Origin: Anatilimnocola aggregata
Lineage (GTDB): Bacteria; Planctomycetota; Planctomycetia; Pirellulales; Pirellulaceae
Assembly: GCF_007747655.1 (NCBI RefSeq)
Contig: NZ_CP036274.1
Coordinates: 3,906,001-3,970,000, forward strand
Length of the DNA stretch: 64,000 bases
Direction of reading: 5' to 3'
Each line of letters begins with the position of its first letter. Positions within the stretch are counted from its first letter, which is position 1. Below are positions 52,619 through 62,748 of this stretch, one piece after another. Under the pieces are notes generated by a model that searched no databases, was not told the DNA's origin, and saw nothing but the letters and a program-made list of their open reading frames with translations. Both the position numbers and the translations under genes were made by a program.

Positions 52619-54007
52619 TTATTCCTTGGTTTTTTTCTTTCCCTGGTTCTTCTTTTTCGGCGTGTCGCCGCCGGCGTTGGTTTTCACCGCGCCGTCGAGT
52701 TCTTTCGGTCGCGCGCCTGTGAACTGGTCGAGGACTGTTTGTAACTTCGCTGCGGCGGTCTTGGCCTCGCCGGTAAGCGTCTTCACGTCCACGGGGCTGG
52801 CTTCGAACGGATCGGTTTGCAGGTCAAAGAACATTCCGCCGCGGTACAACTTGTAGTGACGATCGAACGCGCACTCTCGCACGGCCTGATCGCCCCCCTG
52901 GCGAGGCGAATACCAAGTGTATAGCCACTCGCGCGGCCGGCCAACTTCACCATGCAACTGCGGCAGAAAGCTGACGCCGTCGATCTGCTCGGGAGTCGTG
53001 ACCCCGCCAGCGGCGCAAATTGTCGGCAGGATATCGGTGCTGCTGATCAGGTTGTCGTTGACAGCCGGCTTTTTGATTTGGGCCGGCCAACTGACGATCA
53101 GCGGCACGTGCGTGCCGCGCTCGTTCATCGAGCCTTTGCCGCCTCGATAATTCTGGCCTTGAAAACGACTGGTGATGGCACTGCTGGTGCCATTGTCTCC
53201 CAGAAAGATGACCAGCGTGTTTTCGCGAAGCTTCAATTCGTCGAGTTTTGCGAGCAAGCGGCCGACCATTTTGTCCATGTAGGCGACCATGTCGGCGAAG
53301 TATTTCGGATTCTGCATCGCCTTCTCGCCCATTGTCTTCGGATCCCAGTCGGCGCTATCAGGTGTCGGTTGAAATGGGTCGTGCGTGAGCGCCATTGGGT
53401 AGTACAGCAGAAACGGGTGGTCCTTGTGCCGCGTGACAAAGTCGAGCGCGAAATCATTAACGAGCGTCGGACCATACTCACCGTTCCGAAAGTCTTTCTC
53501 GACTCCGTTGTATTCCAGACCCGGATTGGCATAGCGGGGCGGCCGACGTGTGTGCTGCCAGAGACACGATTCATCGAAACCGAAGTGTTGAGGAGAGTCG
53601 ACCTCGCGACCGAGTTGCCACTTGCCGCAGATGCCTGTGGCATAGCCACCCTTTTTTAACAGTTGCGCGAATGTGGTCTCTTGGCGTGGCAGCGTGCCGA
53701 AATTGAGGTAATTACGAATGTTGTACTGCCCGGTCATCAACTGCACGCGGGTGGGCGTACACAATGGCTGCACGTGACAATGCGTAAAGCGGACTCCCCC
53801 CCCAGCCAATTTGTCTAGATGCGGCGTTTTATACGATTCACTTCCATTCGCTCCCACGCACTCAAAACCGAAATCGTCCGCCATGATCAGGATAATATTC
53901 GGTCCACGCTTGGAAATCGGACTTTCATCGGCAAAAAGCGGACAGAGTGCGGTGCAGAACGCGGCGATGGCAATGGCCGGTGCAGTTAATTTGTGTAGTA
54001 ATCGCAT
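52619..54007 (-). CDS. Secreted sulfatase
   Basis: The protein has 462 residues. The signal peptide is LTAPAIAIAAFCTALCPLFA. The alkaline-phosphatase fold begins PNIILIMADDFGFECVG with the metal Asp pair. The formylglycine site is CTPTR (C-x-P-x-R) in VQPLCTPTRVQLMTGQYN, needing a maturase encoded elsewhere. The second metal region is VIFLGDNGTSS. The tail (KKKNQGKKKTKE) is strongly basic. Planctomycetes use many such enzymes to desulfate algal polysaccharides; the substrate here is unknown. It lies upstream of the PKS operon on the same strand but 482 bp away, so it is probably separate. Confidence 0.92.
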   Translation of the reverse strand: MRLLHKLTAPAIAIAAFCTALCPLFADESPISKRGPNIILIMADDFGFECVGANGSESYKTPHLDKLAGGGVRFTHCHVQPLCTPTRVQLMTGQYNIRNYLNFGTLPRQETTFAQLLKKGGYATGICGKWQLGREVDSPQHFGFDESCLWQHTRRPPRYANPGLEYNGVEKDFRNGEYGPTLVNDFALDFVTRHKDHPFLLYYPMALTHDPFQPTPDSADWDPKTMGEKAMQNPKYFADMVAYMDKMVGRLLAKLDELKLRENTLVIFLGDNGTSSAITSRFQGQNYRGGKGSMNERGTHVPLIVSWPAQIKKPAVNDNLISSTDILPTICAAGGVTTPEQIDGVSFLPQLHGEVGRPREWLYTWYSPRQGGDQAVRECAFDRHYKLYRGGMFFDLQTDPFEASPVDVKTLTGEAKTAAAKLQTVLDQFTGARPKELDGAVKTNAGGDTPKKKNQGKKKTKE

Positions 54008-54144
54008 AAATATCCCGGAGAAGAGCAGGCTGCATTGTCAGCGGTAAACGCACATATCTGCGCGTTTACGAACCGCGTCAGTATCGTGGCAGGAAAATGC
54101 ACGGTCAAGAAAGACAATGGGAGCAACTCACGGCAATCGCATCT

Positions 54145-54500
54145 TAATTCTCGGTAAAAGGTGCGGAGTATTCCTTCGAGGGTGTCGGTGGAGACGCAGG
54201 CGCGGTAGCGTTTGCCGCGGAGATTATCTTTGAGCTACGTGTCCACTTGCAAGATGGACACTGCCAAGCGTCGCAACATGGCGGAAGTCTGCGGCGCCTG
54301 GCGCTGGCGGATGGCGTCCTCTGCAAAAGTTACATCCAACACCCAGTGCAAGCTGCTCTCGATCGACCAGTGGCGGCGAATCGCCGCGGCTGTTAAGATT
54401 TGGGTGGAGCGCGCTAAGAAAGTATCAACAGCGACCGCGGAGCTGCCGGCGCTCGCTGGGTGCGGCGTGCTGTCTAGCGAGTGGAGAAAAAGTTTTAATT
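54145..54500 (-). pseudogene. ISAs1-family transposase remnant, 3' part
   Basis: The minus strand encodes RRHWSIESSLHWVLDVTFAE, then QTSAMLRRLAVSIL, the conserved C-terminal region of ISAs1 (H-repeat) transposases. A stop codon (TAG) follows ILQVDT, after which the same frame continues LKDNLRGKRYRACVSTDTLE as in intact copies. The catalytic N-terminal two thirds are absent, so it cannot transpose. No terminal repeats were recognised. It lies in the 880-bp gap between the sulfatase and SPFH genes; the rest of that gap shows nothing clear. Confidence 0.75.
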
Positions 54501-54887
54501 CCTTACAGCGAAATGCTTTCACTACAAAACACGGCCGTCCGGATTGCGTGGTACTCTAGCGGCCGGGAAAAGGTCGATATAATGAGCGGCAGCAGCCGAG
54601 TTCTGCACCTTGCGTGCGGGAACGGGGGACCCAGTTTTGCTGGAACGCGAAGTTCGCATTCCAGCTGGGGGCGCAGGTTGATTCGACGTTGAATCCACCA
54701 GGGTACTTTCAAGCCCTAGCCCGACAGCTAACCTCGTAGGCGGATTGGCAACTCGTGTTGCTGATCCACAATTTGAGAGGGCACTCTTGTCCAATGCTTG
54801 GACACTGCTGCCCAGTTCGATGGTGGGCCATTGGCTTAGTCCAGTGCTACGGAAGGGCACGTGCGCGCCACCATCAGGAGGTGGTCG

Positions 54888-57119
54888 ATGTTCTTTTTCT
54901 TGGTGTTGCTCGGTGTTGTCGCAATTGGATTCAAGCTGCTGTTGCTGACCTGGTTGGCCCTGCGTTTCATTCCGAATAATTGCGTGGGAGTTGTCGAAAA
55001 GCTCTGGTCCGCCAGCGGCTCGGTGCCCGAAGGTGGCATCATGGCGCTCGAGGGGGAAGCCGGCTATCATGCGGACCTGCTCCGCGGTGGTATTCACTTT
55101 GGCCTGTGGCGCTGGCAGTACCGCGTGCACGTTTGCCCGCTCGTCATCGTGCCCCAGGGCAAGATCGGCTATGTGTACGCCCGTGATGGCCAACCCTTAC
55201 CGCCGAGCCAAACGCTGGGCCGCGTTGTCGATTGCAATTACTTTCAGGACGCTCGTTCGTTCTTGAAACCCGCGACGATTCAGCGTGAAAACGGCAAGGA
55301 ACCCGAGCCGCGGCAAGTCGGCCAGCGCGGTCGCCAGTTGGCGATCCTGCGCGAAGGCGTATATGCCATCAATCCGGCATTGTTCATCGTAATCACCGAA
55401 GACGCGGTGTACACGCTACACCGCTTGATCAGCACTTGGGAAATGCAGAACGTCTCGACCTGGCAACGGGCGCTCGTTAACGTTGACGGCTTCAAACCCG
55501 TTGTGATCGGGCAGCCGATGCAGGCCAATGATCCGCTGCATCCCGAGCAGCATCATGTTGTCGACAGCATTGGCATCGTGACGGTTCATGATGGTGCGTC
55601 GCTCGCCTCGGGTGAAATCATCGCTCCCGAAGTCGGTAGCGAAGTAGGCGACGCGGCCTATCACAACAACTTCCAGGATGCCCAGCGATTCCTGAATGGC
55701 GGCGGTCGTCGCGGGCGGCAATATCAGCCCTTGACGGATGGCACGTACTTCATCAACCGTTGGTTCGCCAGCGTCGAGCAGATTCCCAAGACGGTCGTCC
55801 CGATCGGCTACGTGGGCGTCGTCGTCAGTTACTATGGTCGCGCAGGTAGCGATCTTTCCGGCGAAGCGTTTCGCCACGGCGAACGCGTGACCGAGGGCGA
55901 ACGGGGCGTGTGGGAACGCCCCTATGGGCCAGGCAAGTACGCGTTTAATACCTATGCAGGAAACATCGTGCTCGTGCCGACGACGAACTTCGTTCTGCAC
56001 TGGGTGACCGGGCGGAGTGAGACACATCGCTACGACGACTCCCTCCGTTCGATCGACCTGGTCACCCGCGACGCGTATGAGCCGCGTTTGCCCTTAAGTG
56101 TGGTCGTGCATATCGACTATCAGCGAGCTCCGAACGTCATCCAGCGATTCGGTGACGTGAAGAAGTTAATCACGCAGACGCTTGATCCGCTGCTGAGTGC
56201 GTATTTTCGCGACATCGCCCATAAGAAGACGATGTTGGAACTGCTGCATGATCGCGATGCCATTCAAGCGGAAGCGCGGGCGGAGTTGCGACGCCGTTTC
56301 CATGAGTTCGACATCGAATGCGTCGACGTCTTGATCGGCAAGCCCGACACCGAGGAACAGGGAGGGAAGATCGAATCGTTGCTGGAACAACTTCGGACGC
56401 GGCAACTCTCGATCGAACAATTGGAAACGTATCAGCGGCAGCGCGAGGCCTCAGACAAACGGCGTGAATTAGCCGAAGCGCAAGCCCAGGCCGATATGCA
56501 AACCAGTTTGACCAATGCCCGCGTGAAGGCCCAAATCGCCGAAAGCGAAGGGGAGGCCGACTTGCAACGGGCGCGCAAGCAAGCCGACAAGCAGATCGTC
56601 ATGGCTGAAGCTCAGCTGACGCAGTCGCGCCTCACCGCCGAACAAACGCTGGTGCTTGCAGAGGCCGATAGTCAGCAGGCGATCATGCAAGGCCGCGGCG
56701 AAGCACAACGGATCATGCAGATGGGGATTTCGGAGGCCGCAGTCCTCACTCAAAAAGTGGCCAGCTACGGCGACCCACGGTTGTTTGTCCTCGCACATGT
56801 GGGCGCAGCCCTCTCGAAGAGCACACAACCGTTGGTTCCAGAACGAGTCTTCCTATCCGGCGTGCCGGGAAATGGAGATGCTCATTCTGAAAACGGCGTC
56901 GCAGCCGGTAATTGCCAGCCGGCGATGACTGGACTAGTAGGAATGATCCTGCAATCGCTGCTCGCCGAACGATCGAGCTTTGCTGATCGGGAAGGTCCCG
57001 ACCTTGCAGCGATTAAGGAACTGGCAACTCAGCTGACGCGTGAAACGCTACAGTCCATGAACAACTCGTTACCTGGCAATGGTCTCGCGGCTGAGTCAAA
57101 TGCTATCATCGCTAAGTAA
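54888..57119 (+). CDS. SPFH/band-7 (flotillin-like) membrane protein
   Basis: The protein has 743 residues. An AGGAGGTGG ribosome site six bases upstream fixes the ATG at 54888. A membrane span at residues 1-26 (MFFFLVLLGVVAIGFKLLLL) is followed by repeated beta modules: NYFQDARSFL...GQRGRQLAILREGVYAINP recurs as NNFQDAQRFL...GRRGRQYQPLTDGTYFIN. The SPFH domain follows, then a long coiled coil at ~505-630 (ELAEAQAQADMQTSLTNARV, RARKQADKQIVMAEAQL). The C-terminal ~100 residues are less ordered. Flotillins oligomerise on membranes and organise microdomains. The gene stands alone next to a transposase remnant. Confidence 0.85.
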   Translation: MFFFLVLLGVVAIGFKLLLLTWLALRFIPNNCVGVVEKLWSASGSVPEGGIMALEGEAGYHADLLRGGIHFGLWRWQYRVHVCPLVIVPQGKIGYVYARDGQPLPPSQTLGRVVDCNYFQDARSFLKPATIQRENGKEPEPRQVGQRGRQLAILREGVYAINPALFIVITEDAVYTLHRLISTWEMQNVSTWQRALVNVDGFKPVVIGQPMQANDPLHPEQHHVVDSIGIVTVHDGASLASGEIIAPEVGSEVGDAAYHNNFQDAQRFLNGGGRRGRQYQPLTDGTYFINRWFASVEQIPKTVVPIGYVGVVVSYYGRAGSDLSGEAFRHGERVTEGERGVWERPYGPGKYAFNTYAGNIVLVPTTNFVLHWVTGRSETHRYDDSLRSIDLVTRDAYEPRLPLSVVVHIDYQRAPNVIQRFGDVKKLITQTLDPLLSAYFRDIAHKKTMLELLHDRDAIQAEARAELRRRFHEFDIECVDVLIGKPDTEEQGGKIESLLEQLRTRQLSIEQLETYQRQREASDKRRELAEAQAQADMQTSLTNARVKAQIAESEGEADLQRARKQADKQIVMAEAQLTQSRLTAEQTLVLAEADSQQAIMQGRGEAQRIMQMGISEAAVLTQKVASYGDPRLFVLAHVGAALSKSTQPLVPERVFLSGVPGNGDAHSENGVAAGNCQPAMTGLVGMILQSLLAERSSFADREGPDLAAIKELATQLTRETLQSMNNSLPGNGLAAESNAIIAK

Positions 57120-57204
57120 CTCCCATTGGCGATCGGCCAAGTAGTAAAGAGAACCAGCGCAGTCCCCAACTGGGGCTGCGCGAACTTTGTCGTTAACTTC
57201 GTCG

Positions 57205-57282
57205 TTCCGACACTCCGATGTTACCTCTGCGCTCTCCAGTTAGTATCTGCGTCCCGACCAGTACCCCGAGCCGAACGAGGCC
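57205..57282. repeat. Direct repeat, copy 1, before the sigma/FecR/NHL cassette
   Basis: About 78 bp match the sequence at 63066-63144 in the same orientation, including 31 identical bases at 57238-57268. The rest of the 483-bp gap between the SPFH and sigma-factor genes shows no gene. Confidence 0.8.
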
Positions 57283-57602
57283 ATTTTTCGTTGGCCGATG
57301 TGACCTAAGCGAGCTGCAACCGCCGGAATTATTCCAAAATACAAGACGATAGACCGGTCGATTGCGATGACAACCTAACCTTGGTCGCATGATCGGACCG
57401 CTTACTGGCAGGAATCGCGATGCGTTGGCGGTCTGGTGAGCTAAAATCCAGCGCGGCTACAGCACCACCACGAACGCGATTGCCTGTTCAAACGCTGAAA
57501 CCTTTGGCTGATTCCGACTAAGCGGCCTATCAACTCGGCCACAACCTCGTGAATTTGCCACTGGCTCCGGTAACTCGGGCGGGAGGCGTACATTCTTGGG
57601 TA

Positions 57603-58157
57603 ATGGCAACGATAACCACCAACTCCGAACAGCCTGTCAATGACGAACGGCATGAGCTGTTTGTTTCGCTGTTGACGGCTGCGCATCGGCGGTTGCTCGC
57701 GTACCTTATGCCGTTGCTGAGGAATCGGCATGACGCGGAGGACGTGTTGCAGCGGGCGAGTCTCACGATGTGGCGGCGGTTTGATTCGTTTGAGACTGGG
57801 TCGGACTTCCTTGCTTGGGCCAGCACTGTGGCGTTCTACGAGGCAAAGAATTTTCAGCGGGTCGCGGCTCGGTCGCGATTGCAGTTTCATGACGAACTGC
57901 TGCAAACCTTGGCTGAGGAACGATTGGTTGAACTTGATCGTGCGGACGAACGACGCGAGGCGCTTCAGGGGTGCTTGCAGAAGCTTGATGAGCCGCAGAG
58001 GCAATTGATTGCGGCGGCGTATTGCGAGAACAGCGATTTGATTGGGCTCGCTCAGCAGCTCGGTCGTGCTCCGCAGACGATCTACAACAAGCTAAATACC
58101 ATTCGACGATTGCTCGCAGATTGCGTCACGCGACGATTGGCGGAGGAGGCGTCATGA
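57603..58157 (+). CDS. ECF-type RNA polymerase sigma factor (Rhodopirellula/Verrucomicrobium family)
   Basis: The protein has 184 residues from the ATG at 57603; a start at 57549 has no family support. Region 2 is seen in FVSLLTAAHRRLLAYLMPLL and RNRHDAEDVLQRASLTMWRR. Region 4 is LQKLDEPQRQLIAAAYCE, followed by GLAQQLGRAPQTIYNKLNTI, a helix-turn-helix for the -35 box. The stop overlaps the next start as ATGA, and that gene encodes a FecR-type protein that probably serves as its membrane partner or anti-sigma factor. Target genes are unknown. Confidence 0.9.
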   Translation: MATITTNSEQPVNDERHELFVSLLTAAHRRLLAYLMPLLRNRHDAEDVLQRASLTMWRRFDSFETGSDFLAWASTVAFYEAKNFQRVAARSRLQFHDELLQTLAEERLVELDRADERREALQGCLQKLDEPQRQLIAAAYCENSDLIGLAQQLGRAPQTIYNKLNTIRRLLADCVTRRLAEEAS

Positions 58158-59725
58158 GCAACGAACTCGAACCTTCGCAGCTTGATGAATTGCGGACGCT
58201 GTTCGCAGCCTCGAGCAATGAACTGCTGACCGACGAGCAGCACGCGCGACTGCAGGAAATGTTGACTCACAACGCCGAAGCTCGGCATTTGTGGTTTCTA
58301 CATTGTGATAATGAACTCGGGCTCGCAGAATGGGCGGCTCAATCGGCGGCGGAAGCAGGGTCAGAAACCGTGCCGCTCGCGACGCGTCACAAACGGTCAG
58401 TGGAAGTGTCGTTGAAGCATGTCGCGATCATTGTGGCCGCCCTGCTGTTGATCGGAGTTGCGATCCGACTCGCTTGGCGTGCTCCGGCAGAATCGGCTGA
58501 GCAAGGAGTCGCGCTGTTGGCTCATGCGGCTCAGGTTGAGTGGACTTCGGAGGCAGACTCGAGAGCGACTGGCTCACTGTTGCAGCCCGGTTGGTTGCGG
58601 CTCAAGTCGGGAGCGGTGCTCGTTGAGTTCTATGACGGTGCGCGACTGGTCGTCGAAGGCCCGGCTGAACTGCAACTGATCTCGGCCAGCGAGAGTCTGT
58701 TGAAGTCAGGCCGCATTAATGCGCATGTCCCGCAACAGGCTCGCGGCTTCACGGTGAGAACTTCTTCGTGCGAGGTCGTCGATCGCGGAACGGATTTTGG
58801 ATTGACGGTTGTCGAGACTTCGAGCGGTGCGGCGACGGCAGAAGTACATGTGTTCGAGGGGCTCGTCGAAGTTCAGGCGAACGACGTTGCGACCACCGCT
58901 CGCGCATTGAATACCGGTGAAGCGGTGCGGCTCGAACGTGAGCAGCTCGTCGCGATCGAGGCCGATCGTTCGGCCTTCTTGATGGAAGCCGAGCTTGTGC
59001 AGCTCGAAGCCGATGCCGACCGAAAGCGGTTCGATGACTGGCGAGCAGTGAGCGCCGCGCTCAGCGCCGATCCGGCGATCGTCTTGCATTACTCGATTGA
59101 AGACGGGCAGGGCGCGACGTTGATCGATCAGCAGAGCAACGAAGCCGCGCGATCGAACGGCAGCATTGTTGGCTGTGAGTGGGTCACTGGGCGCTGGGCA
59201 TCAAAGCTGGCATTGCGGTTTCATCGGTCGTCCGATCGCGTGCGAATTCTGGCTGAGCAACCGTTGCAGCAGATCACATTGCTGGCATGGGTGCGAGTCG
59301 ATGCGATGTCGTCGGGAATGACGTCGCTAATGGCCGTTGAAGCGGAGCGAGTCGGTGCCATGAACTGGCTCATCACCGAACGCGGGCAATTGCGAATGGA
59401 AGTCGGTCGCGACCTCGGGCGTCGCAAGCTCGATTGGGAAGCCGTCAACAGCTATCCCGTTGTGACGAGCGATCTGTACGGCCAATGGCTGATGCTCGCA
59501 ACGACGTTCGATGGTTCGACGATCCGACACTTCATCAACGGTCGAGCGTGCGGTCACGGGGCCTCTTTCAAACCGCCGTCGCTGCAGATTGGCATGGCGG
59601 AAGTCGGCAACGGCCGAGCTGCCGCGATGCGGCACTTGAACGGTGCGCTCGATGAGTTCGCGATCGTCGGCAGAGTGATGAGCGAAAACGAATTGCATGC
59701 GTACTTTGAACACGGCAGGCCGTGA
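58154..59725 (+). CDS. FecR / LamG-domain membrane protein, partner of the sigma factor
   Basis: The protein has 523 residues from the ATG at 58154, which overlaps the sigma stop by 4 bp. The cytoplasmic part (LDELRTLFAASSNELLTDEQ) resembles anti-sigma helical domains. A membrane span lies at ~78-98 (HVAIIVAALLLIGVAIRLAW). The FecR fold follows (GWLRLKSGAVLVEFYDGARL, VRTSSCEVVDRGTDFGLTVV). The C-terminal half is a concanavalin/LamG-like domain (ITLLAWVRVDAMSSGMTSLM, then HLNGALDEFAIVGRVMSENE). It should sense an outer ligand, perhaps a glycan, and control the sigma factor. Confidence 0.87.
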   Translation: MSNELEPSQLDELRTLFAASSNELLTDEQHARLQEMLTHNAEARHLWFLHCDNELGLAEWAAQSAAEAGSETVPLATRHKRSVEVSLKHVAIIVAALLLIGVAIRLAWRAPAESAEQGVALLAHAAQVEWTSEADSRATGSLLQPGWLRLKSGAVLVEFYDGARLVVEGPAELQLISASESLLKSGRINAHVPQQARGFTVRTSSCEVVDRGTDFGLTVVETSSGAATAEVHVFEGLVEVQANDVATTARALNTGEAVRLEREQLVAIEADRSAFLMEAELVQLEADADRKRFDDWRAVSAALSADPAIVLHYSIEDGQGATLIDQQSNEAARSNGSIVGCEWVTGRWASKLALRFHRSSDRVRILAEQPLQQITLLAWVRVDAMSSGMTSLMAVEAERVGAMNWLITERGQLRMEVGRDLGRRKLDWEAVNSYPVVTSDLYGQWLMLATTFDGSTIRHFINGRACGHGASFKPPSLQIGMAEVGNGRAAAMRHLNGALDEFAIVGRVMSENELHAYFEHGRP

Positions 59726-59856
59726 CGGTGGTTTTTGGCCTTGGTTCCTTGAGCTCCTTTGGTCACGCCTTTTGGAGTCTTCGACGAAGCCGTGAACCAG
59801 GCTGACCCGTTAAGGCCGAGCAAATCTATGTGTTATCCAAAAAAGGGAAGCCCTAA

Positions 59857-62748
59857 ATGTCGTTCTTCGCAGTGATCCGCCGAGTATTACTGATCGGTTG
59901 CATGGGCGCGGTGATCGTCACGATCGCACAAGCCGACGAACTTTTACTCGTGGCCGGAGGCGGCAAGGGGTCCGACGGTGGCTCTGCGATTGGTGCAGCG
60001 ATGGGGCAACCCTTTGGCATGGCGATCGACGCTGCGGGTAATCTGTTCATCGCCGACTTCTCGGAACATCGCGTTCGCAAAGTTGATACGAAAGGCGTGA
60101 TCACGACGGTTGGCGGAACGGGCGAGAAAGGATTCAGCGGTGACGGCGGCCCCGCCGTAGATGGACAGTTCAACGCGATGCACGATCTCGTGCTCGACCG
60201 CGAGCGGAATATCTATATCGCCGACAGTTCCAATCTCCGCGTGCGCAAGATCGAAGCGAAGACTGGCATCTTGTCGACCGTCGCGGGCAATGGCGAAAAG
60301 GGCGTGCGCGGTGACGGTGGCCCAGGCGCTGAGGCCTCGCTCGACGGAGTCGCCAGCCTATTCTTCGCCCCTGACTACACCAAACTCTATCTGGGCGGCT
60401 TCAGCGGAGTCGTCCGCGTGCTCGATATGAAATCCGGAGTGATCGACACGGTCAAAGGTCTGCCGGGAGGTCGGAGCATTGCCGTGGATTCCAAGGGGAA
60501 CATCTACGTCGCGGGAGGCAGCACGCTCCGCATTCTCAGACCTGACGGCACAATTGAAGTCCTCGTCGACAAGAAGAAGGCGCAACCAGGCGAAGTGACC
60601 ATCGGCGACAACACGAAACACCTCGGCTTCGACGCTGACGAGAACGTGTTCATTGCCGATGACTTCGGCCACGCGATTAAGAAGTATGTCGTCGCTGAGA
60701 AAAAAGTGATTCTGATCGCAGGCACCGGGGAGCGAGGAACCGCAGGCGTTGGAGGACCGCCGCTTGTCGCTCAACTCGACGGCCCACACGGTGTCTACTT
60801 TCACCCGCCGACGAACACGCTCTATATCGGCGATAGCCGCAACAAACGCGTTTTAAAGCTTGTGACGGAGAAGTCCCCTACGTCTCCGACGGCGAATCAG
60901 ACGGTAGTTCCGTTGTTTGATCTGAAAACGGAACGCGAGCCTGCGACGGTCGTTGAAACGGCCGACGCGATTATCACGCAAATCGGCGATCGCGTGCGTG
61001 GCCGCCACGCACGGGAAGCCAAGTTTCGTGCCTATGACGAGTACAACACGTTTTACTGGGAGTATCGCACTATCGGCATCGAGATTGTCGACCGGGTCGC
61101 CAAAGGCGGCGACGACGTTACGTTCAACATCACATCGCTGTGGCCCCTGAACACGCCCGACTTTCGCGCGTTCTACGTCGGCAAGAACACAGTCGCCGAA
61201 TATGCACACAATGTCGACTCGAAGCAGATTGACGACACGCACTATACGGCCATCGTTAAGTCAAATTCCCGCGAGCGTCGTCCCTTGCGAATGGGCGATG
61301 TCATCGAATTCGAGTTTAGCCCATTTTTGGTGAAGCCGCCGCGTGGTCGCGCGAACTATTACGGCTCGGCGATCGTGTACGTCGTCGGTCGCGGCGTCGT
61401 GCCTTGGTATGGCGTAGGCGAGTGGCTCGATCCTGAGCCGTTGCCGGAAACGGCGTGGCTGGGTGGCCACACGACGTTGCCCTATCAATACTCCGACGAG
61501 CCAAATCATCGGCTCAAGCAAATGGCGACAAACATCGCTCCGCGCAACGCGCAGCCTTTCATGCTTGGCCGACGCCTCCATCACACCGACTTCGGCACTG
61601 GGGCTCATTCAGAGAAAGGCAATCCGCAGTACGAAGAACAAGCTGGCAAACTTGGTCCACAATTCGTGGCAACGAGTTGCATCGCCTGCCATGTCAACAA
61701 CGGCCGCGCGCTGCCGCCGGAGACCGGCAAGCAGATGTTGCAAAGCGTGGTGAAGGTTGGTGCAGATCAAAATGCCGCTCCCCACTTGCAGCTCGGCACC
61801 GCCTTGCAACCGCAGTCGGTCTCCGGCAAGCCGGAGGCAGCAGTTCAAATCGCGGGTTACGACATGATCGCAGGAAAATTCGCCGACGGCGAATCGTATG
61901 AACTGCGCAAACCCAGGTACGACTTCTCAGGCGTGACGCCCTCGCATTTCTCCGTGCGGCTGACGCCGCAACTCGTCGGCCTCGGCCTGCTGGAAGCGAT
62001 TCCCGAAGCCGAAATTCTTGCGGCCGCCGATCCCGACGATGCCGATGGCGACGGCATTTCAGGCCGTGCGCTAACTGTGCTCGATCCACAGTCGAACGTG
62101 CTACGCGTCGGTCGGTTCGGTTACAAGGCGAGTCAGCCGAAGCTGCTTCATCAGATCGCCGGTGCTCTCAACACCGATATGGGCGTGACGACGTCGATAT
62201 TCCCGATTGTCGATCACGAGGCGACCGAGTCGGCGGCAAAGGGCGCTCCGGAATTGGCCGACGAAGATTTGGACCGGATGTATCGCTACGTCGCGTTGTT
62301 GGGCGTTCCGGCGCGGCGCGATCTCGACGAACTAACGTCCAAGCGCGGCGAGAAACTGTTTGTCGAAGCCCGCTGTGCCAAGTGCCATGCGTCGTCGTTT
62401 ACGACCAGCGAATTTGCTTTACTGGCCGAACTTCGCAGTCAGAAGATTCAACCATACACCGACCTGTTGTTGCACGATCTCGGAGCCGGTCTGTCTGATA
62501 CTCTCGGCGATGGTTCACCCTCAGATGGAGGCGCGACGGGAGCCGAATGGCGTACGCCGCCGCTCTGGGGTATCGGCCTGACGGCCGGTGTCAGCGGAGG
62601 CGAGGCCTATCTGCACGATGGCCGAGCCCGAACGTTGAGTGAAGCGATTCTCTGGCACGACGGGGAGGCTGCGGCAGCGAAGAAAGCATTCGTGGAAATG
62701 TCCGCCGACGACCGCTCTTCGCTCATCCGATTTCTCAAATCACTCTAG
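59857..62748 (+). CDS. NHL-propeller / di-haem oxidoreductase fusion protein
   Basis: The protein has 963 residues. The signal peptide is LLIGCMGAVIVTIAQA. Residues ~28-335 form an NHL propeller with repeats such as QPFGMAIDAAGNLFIADFSE and GTGEKGFSGDGGPA. A linker domain lies at ~340-560. The C-terminal third is DHOR/DUF1111-like: TSCIACHVNNGRALPPETG near residue 608, ARCAKCHAS near 840 and SGGEAYLHDGRARTLSEAIL near the end. Two CxxCH motifs bind haem c. It follows the FecR gene after 131 bp on the same strand, so it is a likely target or partner of that regulatory pair. Substrate unknown. Confidence 0.85.
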   Translation: MSFFAVIRRVLLIGCMGAVIVTIAQADELLLVAGGGKGSDGGSAIGAAMGQPFGMAIDAAGNLFIADFSEHRVRKVDTKGVITTVGGTGEKGFSGDGGPAVDGQFNAMHDLVLDRERNIYIADSSNLRVRKIEAKTGILSTVAGNGEKGVRGDGGPGAEASLDGVASLFFAPDYTKLYLGGFSGVVRVLDMKSGVIDTVKGLPGGRSIAVDSKGNIYVAGGSTLRILRPDGTIEVLVDKKKAQPGEVTIGDNTKHLGFDADENVFIADDFGHAIKKYVVAEKKVILIAGTGERGTAGVGGPPLVAQLDGPHGVYFHPPTNTLYIGDSRNKRVLKLVTEKSPTSPTANQTVVPLFDLKTEREPATVVETADAIITQIGDRVRGRHAREAKFRAYDEYNTFYWEYRTIGIEIVDRVAKGGDDVTFNITSLWPLNTPDFRAFYVGKNTVAEYAHNVDSKQIDDTHYTAIVKSNSRERRPLRMGDVIEFEFSPFLVKPPRGRANYYGSAIVYVVGRGVVPWYGVGEWLDPEPLPETAWLGGHTTLPYQYSDEPNHRLKQMATNIAPRNAQPFMLGRRLHHTDFGTGAHSEKGNPQYEEQAGKLGPQFVATSCIACHVNNGRALPPETGKQMLQSVVKVGADQNAAPHLQLGTALQPQSVSGKPEAAVQIAGYDMIAGKFADGESYELRKPRYDFSGVTPSHFSVRLTPQLVGLGLLEAIPEAEILAAADPDDADGDGISGRALTVLDPQSNVLRVGRFGYKASQPKLLHQIAGALNTDMGVTTSIFPIVDHEATESAAKGAPELADEDLDRMYRYVALLGVPARRDLDELTSKRGEKLFVEARCAKCHASSFTTSEFALLAELRSQKIQPYTDLLLHDLGAGLSDTLGDGSPSDGGATGAEWRTPPLWGIGLTAGVSGGEAYLHDGRARTLSEAILWHDGEAAAAKKAFVEMSADDRSSLIRFLKSL

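Noticed and set aside
54522..55193. 223-residue minus-strand frame over the SPFH start
   Set aside because: It overprints the SPFH gene and its upstream region, with no family signal and low-complexity composition.
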